DNA of 64,000 bases from Parafrigoribacterium mesophilum (GCF_039652555.1 NZ_JBDJAF010000005.1:73336-137335), one strand, 5' to 3'; counted from the first letter of the stretch, positions 23,516 through 33,680 are shown. Translations and numbers: made by a program. Notes: generated by a model not told the origin, from the letters alone.

Positions 23516-24298
23516 TTACCGCTTCAGCCAGCGACGGATGGCGAGCATCACGACCAGCGCGATCCCGGCCGGCACCGCGTAGCGGCGCACCAGCACCGGC
23601 AACACCGTCGACAGCAGATCGAGTTCCGCCGGCTCCGAGCCGGGGGCGGGTTTGAGCCGCAGCCACGGCGCCGGAAGCGGTATGGATGCCGACGCCTGTG
23701 TCGATATCGTGGCTGGCGTGGATGCGGCTGGCGTGGATGCGGTGGCTGGAGTCGACGCCGCGGACGTGTTGCCTCCCGCAATGTCGGCACCGCGTGCAGC
23801 ACCGACACCGCTGCCGCCCTCCGGGCCGCCTTCTGCGGAGCCCACGCCCGCGGCATCCGGACTCAACTTTGCAATGAAGGCGTCGACGAACTGGCCGAGC
23901 AGCTTGTCGCTCACCTCCTGGATCACGCCGCGGCCGAACTGGGCCGGCTTACCGGTCACCGCAAGGTCGGTGTTGACCTCGACGGCCGTGCTGTCGCCGA
24001 CCGCGGTGATCTGCGCCTGCACCGTCGCGCCGGCCGTACCGTTGCCGCGTTTGTCCTTGCCCTTGGCCTCCACGACGATCCGCCCGGCCGCCTTGTCGCG
24101 TTCGACGAAGGTGCCGGTGCCGTTGTACGTCATCGAGATTGGTCCGAGCTTGACCTTCACCGACCCGGTGAACGACTCGCCGTCCTGGGACGTCAGCGTC
24201 GCACCCGGAACGCAGGGCACCAGCCCGGCCAGGTCGTCGAACGACGCCCAGACCGTGTCGTACGGGACGGGCAGACTGAACTTGTGCTCGAGCTGCAT
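23516..24298 (-). CDS. coxG: CoxG-like SRPBCC protein
   Basis: 260 residues. The N-terminal SRPBCC/CoxG fold (1-145: MQLEHKFSLPVPYDTVWA, LVPCVPGA, FTGSVKVKLGPISMTYNGTG) is followed by a low-complexity Ala/Thr/Ser linker (about 150-215) and a C-terminal membrane helix (VPAGIALVVMLAIRRWLKR). This anchored form is usual for CoxG, which recruits Cox-type dehydrogenases to the membrane. ATG 24298 overlaps the coxM stop (ATGA). Last gene of the cluster. Confidence 0.85.
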   Translation of the reverse strand: MQLEHKFSLPVPYDTVWASFDDLAGLVPCVPGATLTSQDGESFTGSVKVKLGPISMTYNGTGTFVERDKAAGRIVVEAKGKDKRGNGTAGATVQAQITAVGDSTAVEVNTDLAVTGKPAQFGRGVIQEVSDKLLGQFVDAFIAKLSPDAAGVGSAEGGPEGGSGVGAARGADIAGGNTSAASTPATASTPAASTPATISTQASASIPLPAPWLRLKPAPGSEPAELDLLSTVLPVLVRRYAVPAGIALVVMLAIRRWLKR

Positions 24299-25167
24299 CA
24301 GGCCGCCGCCTGCGACAGCGGTACCGCACCGAGGATGGCGCGTTTGGTGAGCACTGACGCCAGGTGCCGCCGGTAGTCCGCGTCGCCGTTGATGTCGCTC
24401 GGCGGCGTGGTGCCCTCGCCGGCTCCGGCCGTCGCCCGGGCGATCGCTTCTTCCTCGATCGGGCAGCCGACCAGCGCCTGCTCCACGCTCGGCACCCGCA
24501 CCGGCACCGAGCCCATGTTGGTCAGTGCCACCCGTGCTTCGGCGATGGTGTCGCCGTCCATCCGCACGGTCGCCGCCACCCCCACGATCGACCATTGCTG
24601 GGCGACCCGCACGAACTTCTGGTAGTTGCTGAACCATCCGGTGCGCTTGGGGATCCGCACCGCGGTGAGGATCTCATCCTCGTGCAGCGCGGTGGTGAAC
24701 AGGTCGACGAAGAACTCCGATGCCGGCACGGTGCGGGTGCCGCGCGGTCCGGCGATGACGAACTCGGCATCCAGTGCGAGCGCCGGCGCCGGCAGGTCCG
24801 CGGCCGGGTCGGCGTGGCTGAGCGCGCCGCCGAGGGTGCCGCGATGCCGCACCTGCCGGTCGGCGACGGTCTGGGTCGCCTTGGCCAGCAGCGAGGCGTG
24901 CTGCGCGACCAGCGGGTCGTTCGCCACCTTGTGGTGCCGGGTCATCGCCCCGATCACGAGCGCGTCGCCCTCCTCCCGGATGCCGCGCAGCTCGTCGATC
25001 TTGCCCAGATCGATCAGGATGCCCGGCGCCGCCATCCGCAGTTTGAGCACCGGGATCAGGCTCTGCCCGCCGGCGAGGATCTTGCCCTCGTCGCCGGCCT
25101 TCGCCAGCAGCTCAAGCGCTTCCTGGACGCTGGTCGGGGCCGCGTAGTCGAATGCCACCGGGATCAT
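24298..25167 (-). CDS. coxM: Molybdenum hydroxylase FAD subunit (CoxM type)
   Basis: 289 residues of the xanthine dehydrogenase/CO dehydrogenase medium subunit. The FAD-binding N-terminus has AGGQSLIPVLKLRMAAPG (about 32-49) and the middle RHRGTLGGALSHADPAADLPA (about 108-128), matching the two flavin motifs. It passes electrons from the Fe-S subunit to the acceptor. ATG 25167 overlaps the coxL stop (ATGA), and its own stop meets coxG. Upstream in-frame sequence is antisense-like, so the longer ORF is rejected. Confidence 0.9.
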   Translation of the reverse strand: MIPVAFDYAAPTSVQEALELLAKAGDEGKILAGGQSLIPVLKLRMAAPGILIDLGKIDELRGIREEGDALVIGAMTRHHKVANDPLVAQHASLLAKATQTVADRQVRHRGTLGGALSHADPAADLPAPALALDAEFVIAGPRGTRTVPASEFFVDLFTTALHEDEILTAVRIPKRTGWFSNYQKFVRVAQQWSIVGVAATVRMDGDTIAEARVALTNMGSVPVRVPSVEQALVGCPIEEEAIARATAGAGEGTTPPSDINGDADYRRHLASVLTKRAILGAVPLSQAAA

Positions 25168-27550
25168 CGCACTGCTCCTGTCGTTTCGCTGCTGGTATCG
25201 TTCAGCGCCACCTCCTGCAGCGCGGTCCACACCCGGCTGGGCGTGCACGGCATCGCGATGTCGCTGACGCCGAACTGGCGGATCGCATCCAGCACGCCGT
25301 TGACGATCGCGGGCGTGGATGCGATGGTGCCGGCCTCGCCGACGCCCTTGACCCCCAGCGCATTGGTGGTGGCCGGGGTCGTCGTCCTGGCCGTGGTGAA
25401 CGACGGCAGGTCGGCGGCGGAGGGGATGAGGTAGTCCACAAAGGACCCGGTCACCAGGGTGCCGGACTCGTTGTAGACCGCTTCCTCGTAGAGGGCCTGC
25501 GCGATGCCCTGTGCCAGACCGCCGTGCACCTGACCGTCGACCAGCAGCGGGTTGATCACGTTTCCGATGTCGTCCACGCAGACGTAGCTGCGTAGGCTGA
25601 CCTCACCGGTTTCGGTGTCCACCTCCATCGCGGCCAGGTGAGTGCCGTGCGGGAAGTTGAAGTTCACCGGGTCGAAGGTGGCATCGGAGTCCAGGCTGGG
25701 CTCGAAGCCGTCGGGCATGTTGTGGCCGGAGAACACGGCGAAGGCGATCTCGGCCAAGGTCATGCCCTGGTCGGTGCCCTTCACCCCGAACCGGCCCGCG
25801 GTGAACTCGATGTCATCCCGGTCCGCCTCCAGCAGGTGCGCCGCGACGGTCTTGGCCTTCTCGATCACCTTGTCGGCCGCCGCGACGACGGCCATGCCGC
25901 CGACCACCAGAGACCGCGAACCGTAGGTGTCCATGCCCTTCTGCGCCACCTGGGTGTCGCCGTGCAGAATTTCCACGTTGTCGAACGGCACCCCGAGTCG
26001 GTCCGCCACGATCTGGCTGAACGAGGTCTCGTGGCCCTGACCGTGCGGGCTGATGCCGGTGACCACCTCGACGCCGCCGGTGGCCAGCACCCGCACTTGC
26101 GCGTGCTCCCAACCGCCTGCGGCATAGTCCAGTGAGGCGAGCACCCGCGAGGGGGCCAGTCCGCACATCTCGGTGAACGTGGAGACTCCGATGCCCAGTT
26201 GCACCCGGTCGCCGGATGCGCGACGGGCCTGCTGCTCGGCGCGCAGCTTGTCGTAGCCGAACAACTCCAGCGCCTTGTCGGTGGCGGCCTCGTAGTTGCC
26301 CGAGTCGTACTCCAGCCCGGCGACGGTCGTGAACGGGAACTCCTCGTGCTTGATCCAGTTCTTGCGACGCAGCTCGATGGGATCCATCTTCAGCTCCGCG
26401 GCCAGGTCGTCCATCAGCCGCTCGATCGCGAACGTCGCCTCCGGCCGCCCGGCCCCGCGGTATGCGCCGGTCGTAGTGGTGTTGGTGAACAGGTTGTTGC
26501 ATTCGAACCTGTAGGCGGGGAACTTGTAGATCGCGTTGTACATGAACGCGCCCAGGATCGGGATGCCGGAGGTGATGATGCCCAGGTAGGCGCCCATGTC
26601 CGCGAGCAGGTTCACGCTCAGTCCGGTGACGATGCCGTCCTTGGTGGCCGACAGCTTGAGGCGCTGCACCTGGGCGCGACCGTGGTGGCCGGCGATCAGC
26701 GACTCGCTGCGGGTCTCGGTGTACTTGCACGGCTTGCCGGTGCGGTGCGCCGCGATCATGGTGATGATCTCTTCCGGGGTCACCGCGAGCTTGCCGCCGA
26801 AGCCGCCGCCGACATCCGGGGCGACGACGCGCACCTTCGACTCCGGCACTCCCAGGGTCAGCGCCAGCACGAGGCGCACGATGTGCGGCACCTGGGTGGC
26901 CGACCACATGGTGATCTGCTCGCTGGTCGGGTCGACCACGGTGGAGCGCGGCTCCATGAAGGCCGGGATCAGCCGCTGCTGGCGGTAGGTGCGCTCGATC
27001 ACGACGTCGCTGGTGGCCAGCGCCTCCGCGACGTCCTTGCCGGTGCCGGCCGCGGCGGAATCCAGAATCCACTTGGCGGACAGGTTGGTGCCGAGGTCGG
27101 GATGGGCGAGCACGGTGTCGTTGTATGCCTCCTCGAGGTCCAGGACCACGGGCAGTTCTTCGTATTCGACGTCGACGAGGTCGAGGGCATCCTGGGCCGC
27201 GGCGGCGCTCCTGCCGATGATGCAGGCCACGATCTCGCCGGCGAAGGCGACCCGGTCGATGGCGATGGCCGGATACGACGGCGCCTTCTGCTCCGGGGTC
27301 ACCGGCCAGACGCAGGGCAGGCTGCCCTGCTCGTCGGCGACGTCCGCGCCGGTGAGCACCATCACCACGCCGGTCGCCTTCTTGGCGGCCTCCACGTTGA
27401 TCGAGGTGATCTTCGCGTGCGCGAACGGGCTGCGCACCAGGGCGATGTGCAGCATCCCGGGCAGCACCATGTTGTCGGTGTACCGGGAGTGCCCGGTGAT
27501 GAGGCGCTGGTCTTCCTTCCGGGTGCGCGGGGCACCGATTTCGGTGGTGG

Positions 27551-27554
<4 letters not shown>
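25164..27554 (-). CDS. Molybdenum hydroxylase large subunit (CoxL-like, not true CODH)
   Basis: 796 residues of the aldehyde/xanthine dehydrogenase large subunit. It has GGGFGGK (Moco contact), TTTTGAYRGAGRPEATFAIE (active-site loop) and VKGVGEAGTIASTPAIVNGVLDA with the catalytic Glu near the end. Form I CO dehydrogenases carry AYXCSFR in the active-site loop. Here it is AYRGAGR, so this is a form-II/BMS-type hydroxylase of unknown substrate. The ATG overlaps the coxS stop. A MoxR/VWA/MobA-like maturation set is upstream. Confidence 0.9.
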
Positions 27555-28054
<500 letters not shown>

Positions 28055-28375
28055 GTCTTGCTCCGTTCGCTCACGTCATTGTGTCCTCTCTGTATACACC
28101 CGCGAGAGCGGCTCACGATAGAGCGCCCGGCGTGGCGCCAGCCGCTCCGCGGCATCCCGCAGCCCCCTTCGCCGTCGCCCTCCCGGCCGCTCTGCCTTCC
28201 CCCTCCCGCCGCCCGTCTACATCCCGTTTCACGGAGATTTTGTCCTCCGGCTGCCGGAACATCGGGCTAAACCGGGCATGCAGACAGAATGTCCTTGAAA
28301 CGGGATGGGAGGGCGGATGTCTGGCGGATAGGGGGCAGGTGCGGCGGGCGGATGCCGGCAAGGTCGGCCCGAGCC
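28055..28375. other. Gap between coxS and the VWA gene with a long inverted repeat
   Basis: 321 bp without a gene. It contains the probable coxS promoter near 28090 and an inverted repeat with 25-bp arms at 28220-28244 and 28283-28307. The outer sequence is C-rich and featureless. Confidence 0.6.
28220..28307. repeat. 25-bp imperfect inverted repeat
   Basis: Left arm begins CATCCCGTTTCACGGAG and the right arm reads in reverse CATCCCGTTTCAAGGAC; 22 of 25 positions match, with a 38-bp centre. It could be a miniature mobile element or a large hairpin terminating the VWA-side transcripts. Confidence 0.7.
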
Positions 28376-29500
28376 TCACGCGTCGGCGATCCGCTGCAAC
28401 AGTTCCTCGAACGCCGCCAGCGAATGGCCGGCGACCAGCGCATCCAGGTACGGCAACGCGGCGACGATCCCGCCCTGGATGGGCGCGTAGCCCGCCTTGC
28501 CCAGGTGCGGGTTCGACCACAGCACCACCCGGCCCAGCCGCTGCAGCCGGCACACCTGGCTGCCCAGCAGCGTCGGGTCGCCGCGCTCCCAGCCGTCGCT
28601 GGCGATCACGATGACGGCGCCGCGCACCACCGAACGCTGCCCCCACCGGTCGGCGAAGGCGCGCAGCACCTCGCCGAGCCGAGTCCCACCGGACCAGTCC
28701 GGCACGGCCGCGCCGGCGACCTGCAGAGCTTGCTCCGGGTCGCGCAACCGCAGTGCCGTGGTCACCCGTGTGAGCCGGGTGCCCAACGTGAACACCTCTG
28801 TGCTGTAGGGCGCGGCCATGACGACCCGGTGCGCCAGGCGCAGCAGACTGTCGGCGTAGGCCTGCATGGAGCCGGACACGTCCACCAGGAACACGATGCG
28901 CCGCGCCCTCGGCCGCGCCCGGCGGTGTCTCAGCGGACCCGGCTCACCCGCGCGCCGCAGCTGTTCGCGCACCGTGCGGGCGGCGTCGATGTCGCCGCGG
29001 CGATGCGGATGCCGGCGCAGGCTGCGCCGCTGCGGCACGGTGACGCTCAGGCCGGCGAACAGCCGCGCCAGTCGTGTCCGGTCCACCGCGGACAGGCTGG
29101 CGACATCCCGGTGCCGCAGCGCCTCCTCCTCGCTGGCCAGGACCGCGATGCGGTGCTCCTCGCCGAGCTGATCGGCCGCGCCATCGCCGGTGATGTCGGC
29201 CTGCGCGACCGACTGCGGGGCCGAACGCGGCGCCGCGACGCCGGCCGGTTCGGCGGAAAACCAGCGCTCGAAGGTCTTGTCGAAGGTGACGATGTCTTCC
29301 GGGCTGGTGCACAGCGTGGCGCGCCCGGCCCAGTACACGTGGCGGCGGTCGCCCACGCCGAGCCGCACCGCCGCATCCAGGAACACCTGGGTGCGGTCCG
29401 GTCCGACCGGCAGTCCCGCGCTGCGCAGCGCCTGGGCGAAGCCGACGAACGTCCCGGTCGACTCGAGCGGAGCATCCGTCGGTGCGAGCGGGGTTGGCAC
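28376..29500 (-). CDS. coxE: VWA-domain (CoxE-like) protein
   Basis: 374 residues. The C-terminal von Willebrand A domain (about 200-374) has the MIDAS motif DVSGSMQAYADS, later TRLGEVLRAF and ASDGWERGD. The N-terminal part is Arg-rich and helical. Paired with a MoxR ATPase it forms a metal-insertion chaperone pair of the CoxD/CoxE kind, needed to mature Cox-type hydroxylases. GTG 29500 lies 2 nt after the moxR stop. The longer ORF upstream is antisense-like. Confidence 0.85.
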   Translation of the reverse strand: MPTPLAPTDAPLESTGTFVGFAQALRSAGLPVGPDRTQVFLDAAVRLGVGDRRHVYWAGRATLCTSPEDIVTFDKTFERWFSAEPAGVAAPRSAPQSVAQADITGDGAADQLGEEHRIAVLASEEEALRHRDVASLSAVDRTRLARLFAGLSVTVPQRRSLRRHPHRRGDIDAARTVREQLRRAGEPGPLRHRRARPRARRIVFLVDVSGSMQAYADSLLRLAHRVVMAAPYSTEVFTLGTRLTRVTTALRLRDPEQALQVAGAAVPDWSGGTRLGEVLRAFADRWGQRSVVRGAVIVIASDGWERGDPTLLGSQVCRLQRLGRVVLWSNPHLGKAGYAPIQGGIVAALPYLDALVAGHSLAAFEELLQRIADA

Positions 29501-29502
29501 GG

Positions 29503-30381
29503 TCAGGCCGTCAGGATGCGGTCGAGCGCCAGGCGCACCCGCTCGGTGTCTTCGCGGTATTTGCACACCGCGCCGATGGTCGCGGCGGCGGATTCCAGGT
29601 CGAGTTCCAGGCGGCCGAGCTGACTGAGCGCGTGCGCCCAATCCAGGGTTTCCGCGACACCGGGCGGCTTGAGCATCTCGCCGCCCAGGCGCAGGTTCTG
29701 CACAACCGCGGCCACCTGTTCGGCGAGCAGCTGGCTCACCTGGGGGAGGCGGGTGCGCAGGATCTCGATCTCCCTGGCGAGGCCGGGATGCTCGATCCAG
29801 TGGTAGAGGCAGCGGCGCTTCAGCGCGTCGTGCAGCTCGCGGGTGCGGTTCGAGGTGAGCACCACGATCGGCGGCGTGCTGGCCGTGATCGTACCCAACT
29901 CCGGAATGGTGACCTGATTGGTGGAGAGCACCTCGAGCAGGAACGCCTCGAACTCGTCATCGGCGCGGTCGATCTCGTCCACCAGCAACACCGCCGGACT
30001 CTCCCGCAGCGCGCGCAGGATGGGCCGCGCCAACAGGAACCGCTCGTCGAACAGGGACTGCTCGAGCCCATCGGTGTCGCCGGTCGCGCCGGCCGCCTCC
30101 ACGGTGCGCAGGTGCAGGATCTGCCGGGTGAAGTCCCAGTCGTACAGCGCCTGCGTGGCGTCGATGCCCTCGTAGCACTGCAGCCGGATCAGCGGAATCT
30201 GCAGGCACTGCGCCAGCGCCTCGGCCAGTGCGGTCTTGCCGGTGCCCGGCTCGCCCTCCAGCAGCAGCGGACGCTGCATCGCCAGGGCGAGATAGGTCAC
30301 CATGGCCAGCCCGTCGTCCGCCAGATAACCGACCGAGCCCAGTCGGTCGCGCACATCCTGGGCAGAATCGACGGTGATCAT
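29503..30381 (-). CDS. coxD: MoxR-family AAA+ ATPase (CoxD-like)
   Basis: 292 residues with Walker A GEPGTGKTAL (about 43-52), Walker B VLLVDEIDRAD (about 130-140), sensor 1 VVLTSNRTREL and an arginine-finger region LKRRCLYHWIEHP. MoxR ATPases work with VWA proteins to load metal cofactors. The start ATG overlaps the stop of the MobA-like gene (ATGA), and the VWA gene follows after 2 nt. Confidence 0.9.
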   Translation of the reverse strand: MITVDSAQDVRDRLGSVGYLADDGLAMVTYLALAMQRPLLLEGEPGTGKTALAEALAQCLQIPLIRLQCYEGIDATQALYDWDFTRQILHLRTVEAAGATGDTDGLEQSLFDERFLLARPILRALRESPAVLLVDEIDRADDEFEAFLLEVLSTNQVTIPELGTITASTPPIVVLTSNRTRELHDALKRRCLYHWIEHPGLAREIEILRTRLPQVSQLLAEQVAAVVQNLRLGGEMLKPPGVAETLDWAHALSQLGRLELDLESAAATIGAVCKYREDTERVRLALDRILTA

Positions 30382-30980
30382 TTACTCAGCATAGAAACAT
30401 AATGCTCGGAATCGTCAATGTCGGCGCCGGTGGCCAGATCGGAGCAGTCCACCTCGAGCACCGGATGGCGGGCCAGGTAGGCGCGGGCACCGCGATCGCC
30501 GGCGCACTCGGCGGCGATCGGCGCCCAGTGATCGCGGCCGAAGAGCACCGGATGCCCCGGGCCGTGGCCGTAGTCGGCGCGGGCCAGGGCATCCGGCGCC
30601 GAATGGGCGAGCAACCGCCGGATCACCGCCGGGCCGACGTCCGGCAGGTCGACGAGCTGCACCAGGATGGCCTCCGGTCCGATGCCGGTCGCATCCAGCC
30701 CCGCGCCGATCGCATCCAGCCCCGCGCGCAGCGAGGCACCCATGCCGGCCTCCCAGTCGGCGGCCTCGATGATGGTCACCGGCTCGCCGGCGAGCAGGCC
30801 GCGGACCGTCTCCGCCGCCGCGCCGACCACCACGACCGTCTCGACGCATCCGCCGGCGGCCAGAGTGCGTGCCGTGGACACCACCCAGGGCACACCGTCG
30901 CGGCCTTCCAGCAACGCCTTGGGACGCCCCATCCGTCGGCCGGCACCCGCGGCCAGCAGCAATCCGATCGTCTCGGCCAT
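30378..30980 (-). CDS. MobA-like molybdenum cofactor nucleotidyltransferase
   Basis: 200 residues with the NTP-transferase start LLLAAGAGRRMGRPKALL (about 7-24), VQLVDLPDVGP (metal-binding Asp) and GHPVLFGRDHW. This is the MocA/MobA-like group that attaches CMP to molybdopterin for hydroxylase-type enzymes. It leads the MobA-MoxR-VWA operon upstream of the Cox genes, so it probably supplies MCD cofactor to the CoxL-like subunit. Confidence 0.88.
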   Translation of the reverse strand: MAETIGLLLAAGAGRRMGRPKALLEGRDGVPWVVSTARTLAAGGCVETVVVVGAAAETVRGLLAGEPVTIIEAADWEAGMGASLRAGLDAIGAGLDATGIGPEAILVQLVDLPDVGPAVIRRLLAHSAPDALARADYGHGPGHPVLFGRDHWAPIAAECAGDRGARAYLARHPVLEVDCSDLATGADIDDSEHYVSMLSK

Positions 30981-31327
30981 TCCGGCGCACTCCTCGACCG
31001 GGCCGCACCGTCACCGTGGACTCCTGCTCGTCCGCGGTCGGGCGGGTCGATACCCGTTTTCGTACCTTACCGGCTCGCCCTGCGCTTCCGTCACCCCGCA
31101 TCGGTCGCCCGGCGGTGGCACGGCTAGCATCGACCCGCCCAGGGATGAGCGGCAGCATCGGCGGCTCAGAGATGGCATTCCGGACCACTGATGCGTCCGC
31201 GGACAGGCGTCTCGTCCGAAAAGGTATCGCTCGGTGGGAGCAAGGAGGTTTCTTGTCCGGAAAGGTATCGCTCGGGCCTGGTAGGGCGGGCGTTGCGCGA
31301 CCAGGCGCGGGCGGCCAGACTCGACGG
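30981..31327. other. Divergent intergenic region with palindromic element
   Basis: 347 bp between the MobA-like gene and the YdeI gene. It holds the interspersed element at 31171-31276 and otherwise GC-rich sequence with no reading frame of note. Promoters for both flanking genes must lie here but no clear boxes are visible. Confidence 0.6.
31171..31276. repeat. Palindromic interspersed element, copy 2 (degenerate, duplicated end)
   Basis: The right-end motif GTCCGAAAAGGTATCGCTCGG at 31214-31234 is repeated as GTCCGGAAAGGTATCGCTCGG at 31255-31275. A decayed left end (GATGGCATTCCGGAC) is at 31171. The centre shares GCGTCCGCGGAC with copy 1. Confidence 0.65.
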
Positions 31328-31921
31328 ATGGCCACCGAGTACCCCGACCTGCTGCTGCCGGATGCCGCCGCCTGGCGGGCCTGGCTCGAAGAACACCACG
31401 CGGACTCGCCCGGGGTGCGGCTGATCCTCGGCCGTAAGGGCGGCACCATCACCGCGCTGGACTACGCCGGAGCCCTGGACGAGGCGCTGTGCTTCGGTTG
31501 GATCGACGGCCGGTCCCTCAGCCGCGACGACGAGAGCTTCTTCCAGCGGTTCACCCCGCGCCGTCCACGCAGCAGTTGGTCGCTGCGCAACGTCGGCCAC
31601 ATCGCTCGGCTCGAGAACGAGGGCCGGATGCGCCCGGCCGGCCGCGCCGCAGTCGAGGCGGCGAAGGCGGACGGACGCTGGGAACTGGCCTACGCCGGCC
31701 CGGCCCGCGCCGAGCCGCCGGCCGACCTGCTGGCGGCGATCGCCGCCGATCCGAGCGCGCAGGCCATGTACGACGTGCTGACTGCGCAGAACCGGTACGC
31801 GCTGATGTTCCGGCTCAGCCAGCTGAAGACGGATGCCGCGCGCCGGCGCAAGATCGCCGGCTTCGTCGAGATGCTGGCCCGGCACGAGGCACCGTACCCG
31901 CAGAAGCGGCTGCCAGACTAG
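31328..31921 (+). CDS. YdeI/OmpD-associated family protein
   Basis: 197 residues. The YdeI-like core contains GVRLILGRKGG, ALDEALCFGWIDGRSLSRDDESFFQRFTPRRPRSSWS and NVGHIARLENEGRMRPAG, all hallmarks of this family, implicated in stress or antimicrobial-peptide tolerance in other bacteria. The C-terminus QLKTDAARRRKIAGFVEMLARHEAPYPQK is also typical. ATG 31328 begins at the conserved region; the earlier open frame is non-coding. Confidence 0.8.
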   Translation: MATEYPDLLLPDAAAWRAWLEEHHADSPGVRLILGRKGGTITALDYAGALDEALCFGWIDGRSLSRDDESFFQRFTPRRPRSSWSLRNVGHIARLENEGRMRPAGRAAVEAAKADGRWELAYAGPARAEPPADLLAAIAADPSAQAMYDVLTAQNRYALMFRLSQLKTDAARRRKIAGFVEMLARHEAPYPQKRLPD

Positions 31922-31926
31922 AGGCC

Positions 31927-32403
31927 ATGCCGCCGTTTCTCGCCGATTCCGCGCGTGCCGCCCTGGCCCGCCTCGCTGAGGGTGACCGGGCGCAGGTGAT
32001 GCCGGGCCCGCTGGACCGGCTGCGCGACATCCGATCGCTGATCACGGCGCTGGAGCAGGATGCCGCCACCCTGGATGCGGTGCGCGACGCCCTGGCGAGC
32101 GGCGCGAGTTGGGATCAGGTGGCCGAGGCATCCGGCCTCAAGCCGGCGGCGGCGAAGTGGCGCTGGCAGGGCAGCGACGCCGAGATCGCGTCCCGGCACG
32201 AGGCCGGCCGCAAACGGTCGGCGCGGCCGAGCAACGTGCCGACGGACCTGCCTGGACTGTCGGTGGCGGAGGCGGCCCGCCGCCTGGGCGTGAGCGTTCA
32301 GGCCATTTACCTGCGCATCAGCCGCGGCTCCCTGGATGCCACCACGGTGCACTTGCCGGATGGGCGCAGTTACAAGCGGGTGTTCCCGGACGGGATGCGC
32401 TGA
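31927..32403 (+). CDS. Helix-turn-helix DNA-binding protein
   Basis: 158 residues with two HTH-like segments: ASWDQVAEASGLKPAAAKWRWQG (about 61-83) and LSVAEAARRLGVSVQAIYLRISRG (about 114-137), the second a MerR/excisionase-type motif. Between them is a basic linker. It starts 5 nt after the YdeI stop, so the two are probably cotranscribed. Target unknown. Confidence 0.7.
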   Translation: MPPFLADSARAALARLAEGDRAQVMPGPLDRLRDIRSLITALEQDAATLDAVRDALASGASWDQVAEASGLKPAAAKWRWQGSDAEIASRHEAGRKRSARPSNVPTDLPGLSVAEAARRLGVSVQAIYLRISRGSLDATTVHLPDGRSYKRVFPDGMR

Positions 32404-32465
32404 GTTGCGCCTAGGTGTGCTTCCGAGTGCTCGGGAAGGACACCAATGTGCAAGTGAGGTTAGAT

Positions 32466-32945
32466 CTACTCGCGGGACAGCATCCGGTGTTCCGGGTCCA
32501 GGTTGCGCAGCAGTGTGTCTGAGATGGCCTCCAGCTGCCCGATCTGCTCGTCGGTGAGCAGGTCGACCACGTTTTCGCGCACCGTGCGCACGTGCCCGGG
32601 CGCCGAGGCGACGACCTTCTGCCAGCCGGCCTCGGTGAGGCTGGCGTTGGTGGCGCGGCGGTCCTCTGGGCAGGGGGTGCGTTGCACGTAGCCGCGGCGC
32701 TCCAGCCGGGCCACCACGTGGGACAGCCGGGGGAGCGTGGCGTTGGTGTGATCGGACAGCGCCGTCATGCGTAGCGTGCGATCCGGCGCCTCGGAGAGCA
32801 TGGCGAGCACGAAGTACTCGAAGTGGCTCAGCTCGGCGTCGCGTTGCAACTGTGAATCCAGCACGCCGGGCAGCAGTTCCAGGACCGCGACGAAGCGCAA
32901 CCAGGCGTGCAGTTGCGGTGCGGTCAGCCATTTCTCCTCGGTCAT
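32466..32945 (-). CDS. MarR-family regulator
   Basis: 159 residues. The winged-helix core (about 45-115) has LRMTALSDHTNATLPRLSHVVARLERRGYVQRTPCPEDRRATNASLT. It is divergent from the NADP reductase at 33051. The gap contains two inverted copies of an 18-bp site, one near each gene, so it is likely autoregulatory and controls the reductase. There is no conserved Cys near the N-terminus, so the peroxide-sensing OhrR type is unlikely. Confidence 0.85.
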   Translation of the reverse strand: MTEEKWLTAPQLHAWLRFVAVLELLPGVLDSQLQRDAELSHFEYFVLAMLSEAPDRTLRMTALSDHTNATLPRLSHVVARLERRGYVQRTPCPEDRRATNASLTEAGWQKVVASAPGHVRTVRENVVDLLTDEQIGQLEAISDTLLRNLDPEHRMLSRE

Positions 32946-32960
32946 GAAATCAGTCTAGCA

Positions 32961-33015
32961 AATTACTTGACGCTACAACTGAAGCGAGGTAACTTATTTG
33001 TAGCAACAACTAATT
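32961..33015. promoter_or_regulatory. Twin inverted MarR sites
   Basis: An 18-bp site TTGTAGCAACAACTAATT (32998-33015) is mirrored on the other strand at 32961-32978 with 15 of 18 positions the same. Each copy faces one of the divergent genes (MarR and NADP reductase). The TTG...CAA spacing is typical of MarR-family sites. Confidence 0.6.
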
Positions 33016-33050
33016 GAGCGGTCGCCGAGAGGCGAGAAAAGGAGCACGAC

Positions 33051-33680
33051 ATGACGAGCGTCACCATCATCGGAGCGGGCAAGATGGGATCGGCCATCGC
33101 CGGGATCGCGGCCAAGGGCGGAGCGCCCGTGCAGGTTCTGGCCCGGGATGCCGAGAAGGCCGCGGAGGCGGCGAAGGCGGCCGGCGCATCGGTCACCTCC
33201 GGCGCAGTGGGCGACGCCCCCAGCGGCGACATCGTCGTGCTGGCCGTTCCCTACCCGGCGCTCAGCGACGTGCTGGGACAGTACGCGGCACAACTGGACG
33301 GCAAGACCGTCGTCGACATCACCAACCCGCTGGACTTCGCCACCTTCGACAGCCTCACCGTGCCGGCCGATTCCTCCGCCGCGCAGGAGGTCGCCAGCCG
33401 GGTGCCCGGCGCCTCCGTGCTCAAGGCGTTCAACACCACTCTGGCCGCCACGCTCACCTCCGGGCAGGTCGGCGGACAGCCGACCACCGTACTGATCGCC
33501 GGAGACGACGGCGACGCCAAGGCGGCGCTGGCCGGCGTGCTCGAAGCCGGTGGCATCTCCGCGGTGGATGCCGGTGCGCTCAAGCGGGCCCGCGAGCTCG
33601 AGGCGCTCGGGTTCCTGCAGCTCACCCTGGCAGCATCCGAGAAGATCAGCTGGGCCGGGGGGTTTGCGGTCGAGAAGTAG
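33051..33680 (+). CDS. F420-dependent NADP reductase-type oxidoreductase
   Basis: 209 residues: Rossmann start VTIIGAGKMGSAIAGIAAKGG (about 4-24), LAVPYPALSDVL, TVVDITNPLD and SVLKAFNTT, characteristic of the F420:NADPH oxidoreductase (Fno/NADP_oxidored F420) family. It transfers hydride between NADP(H) and F420, or a related cofactor in some members. AAGGAG precedes ATG 33051. Divergent MarR gene and paired operators suggest stress-induced expression. An intrinsic terminator follows. Confidence 0.85.
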   Translation: MTSVTIIGAGKMGSAIAGIAAKGGAPVQVLARDAEKAAEAAKAAGASVTSGAVGDAPSGDIVVLAVPYPALSDVLGQYAAQLDGKTVVDITNPLDFATFDSLTVPADSSAAQEVASRVPGASVLKAFNTTLAATLTSGQVGGQPTTVLIAGDDGDAKAALAGVLEAGGISAVDAGALKRARELEALGFLQLTLAASEKISWAGGFAVEK

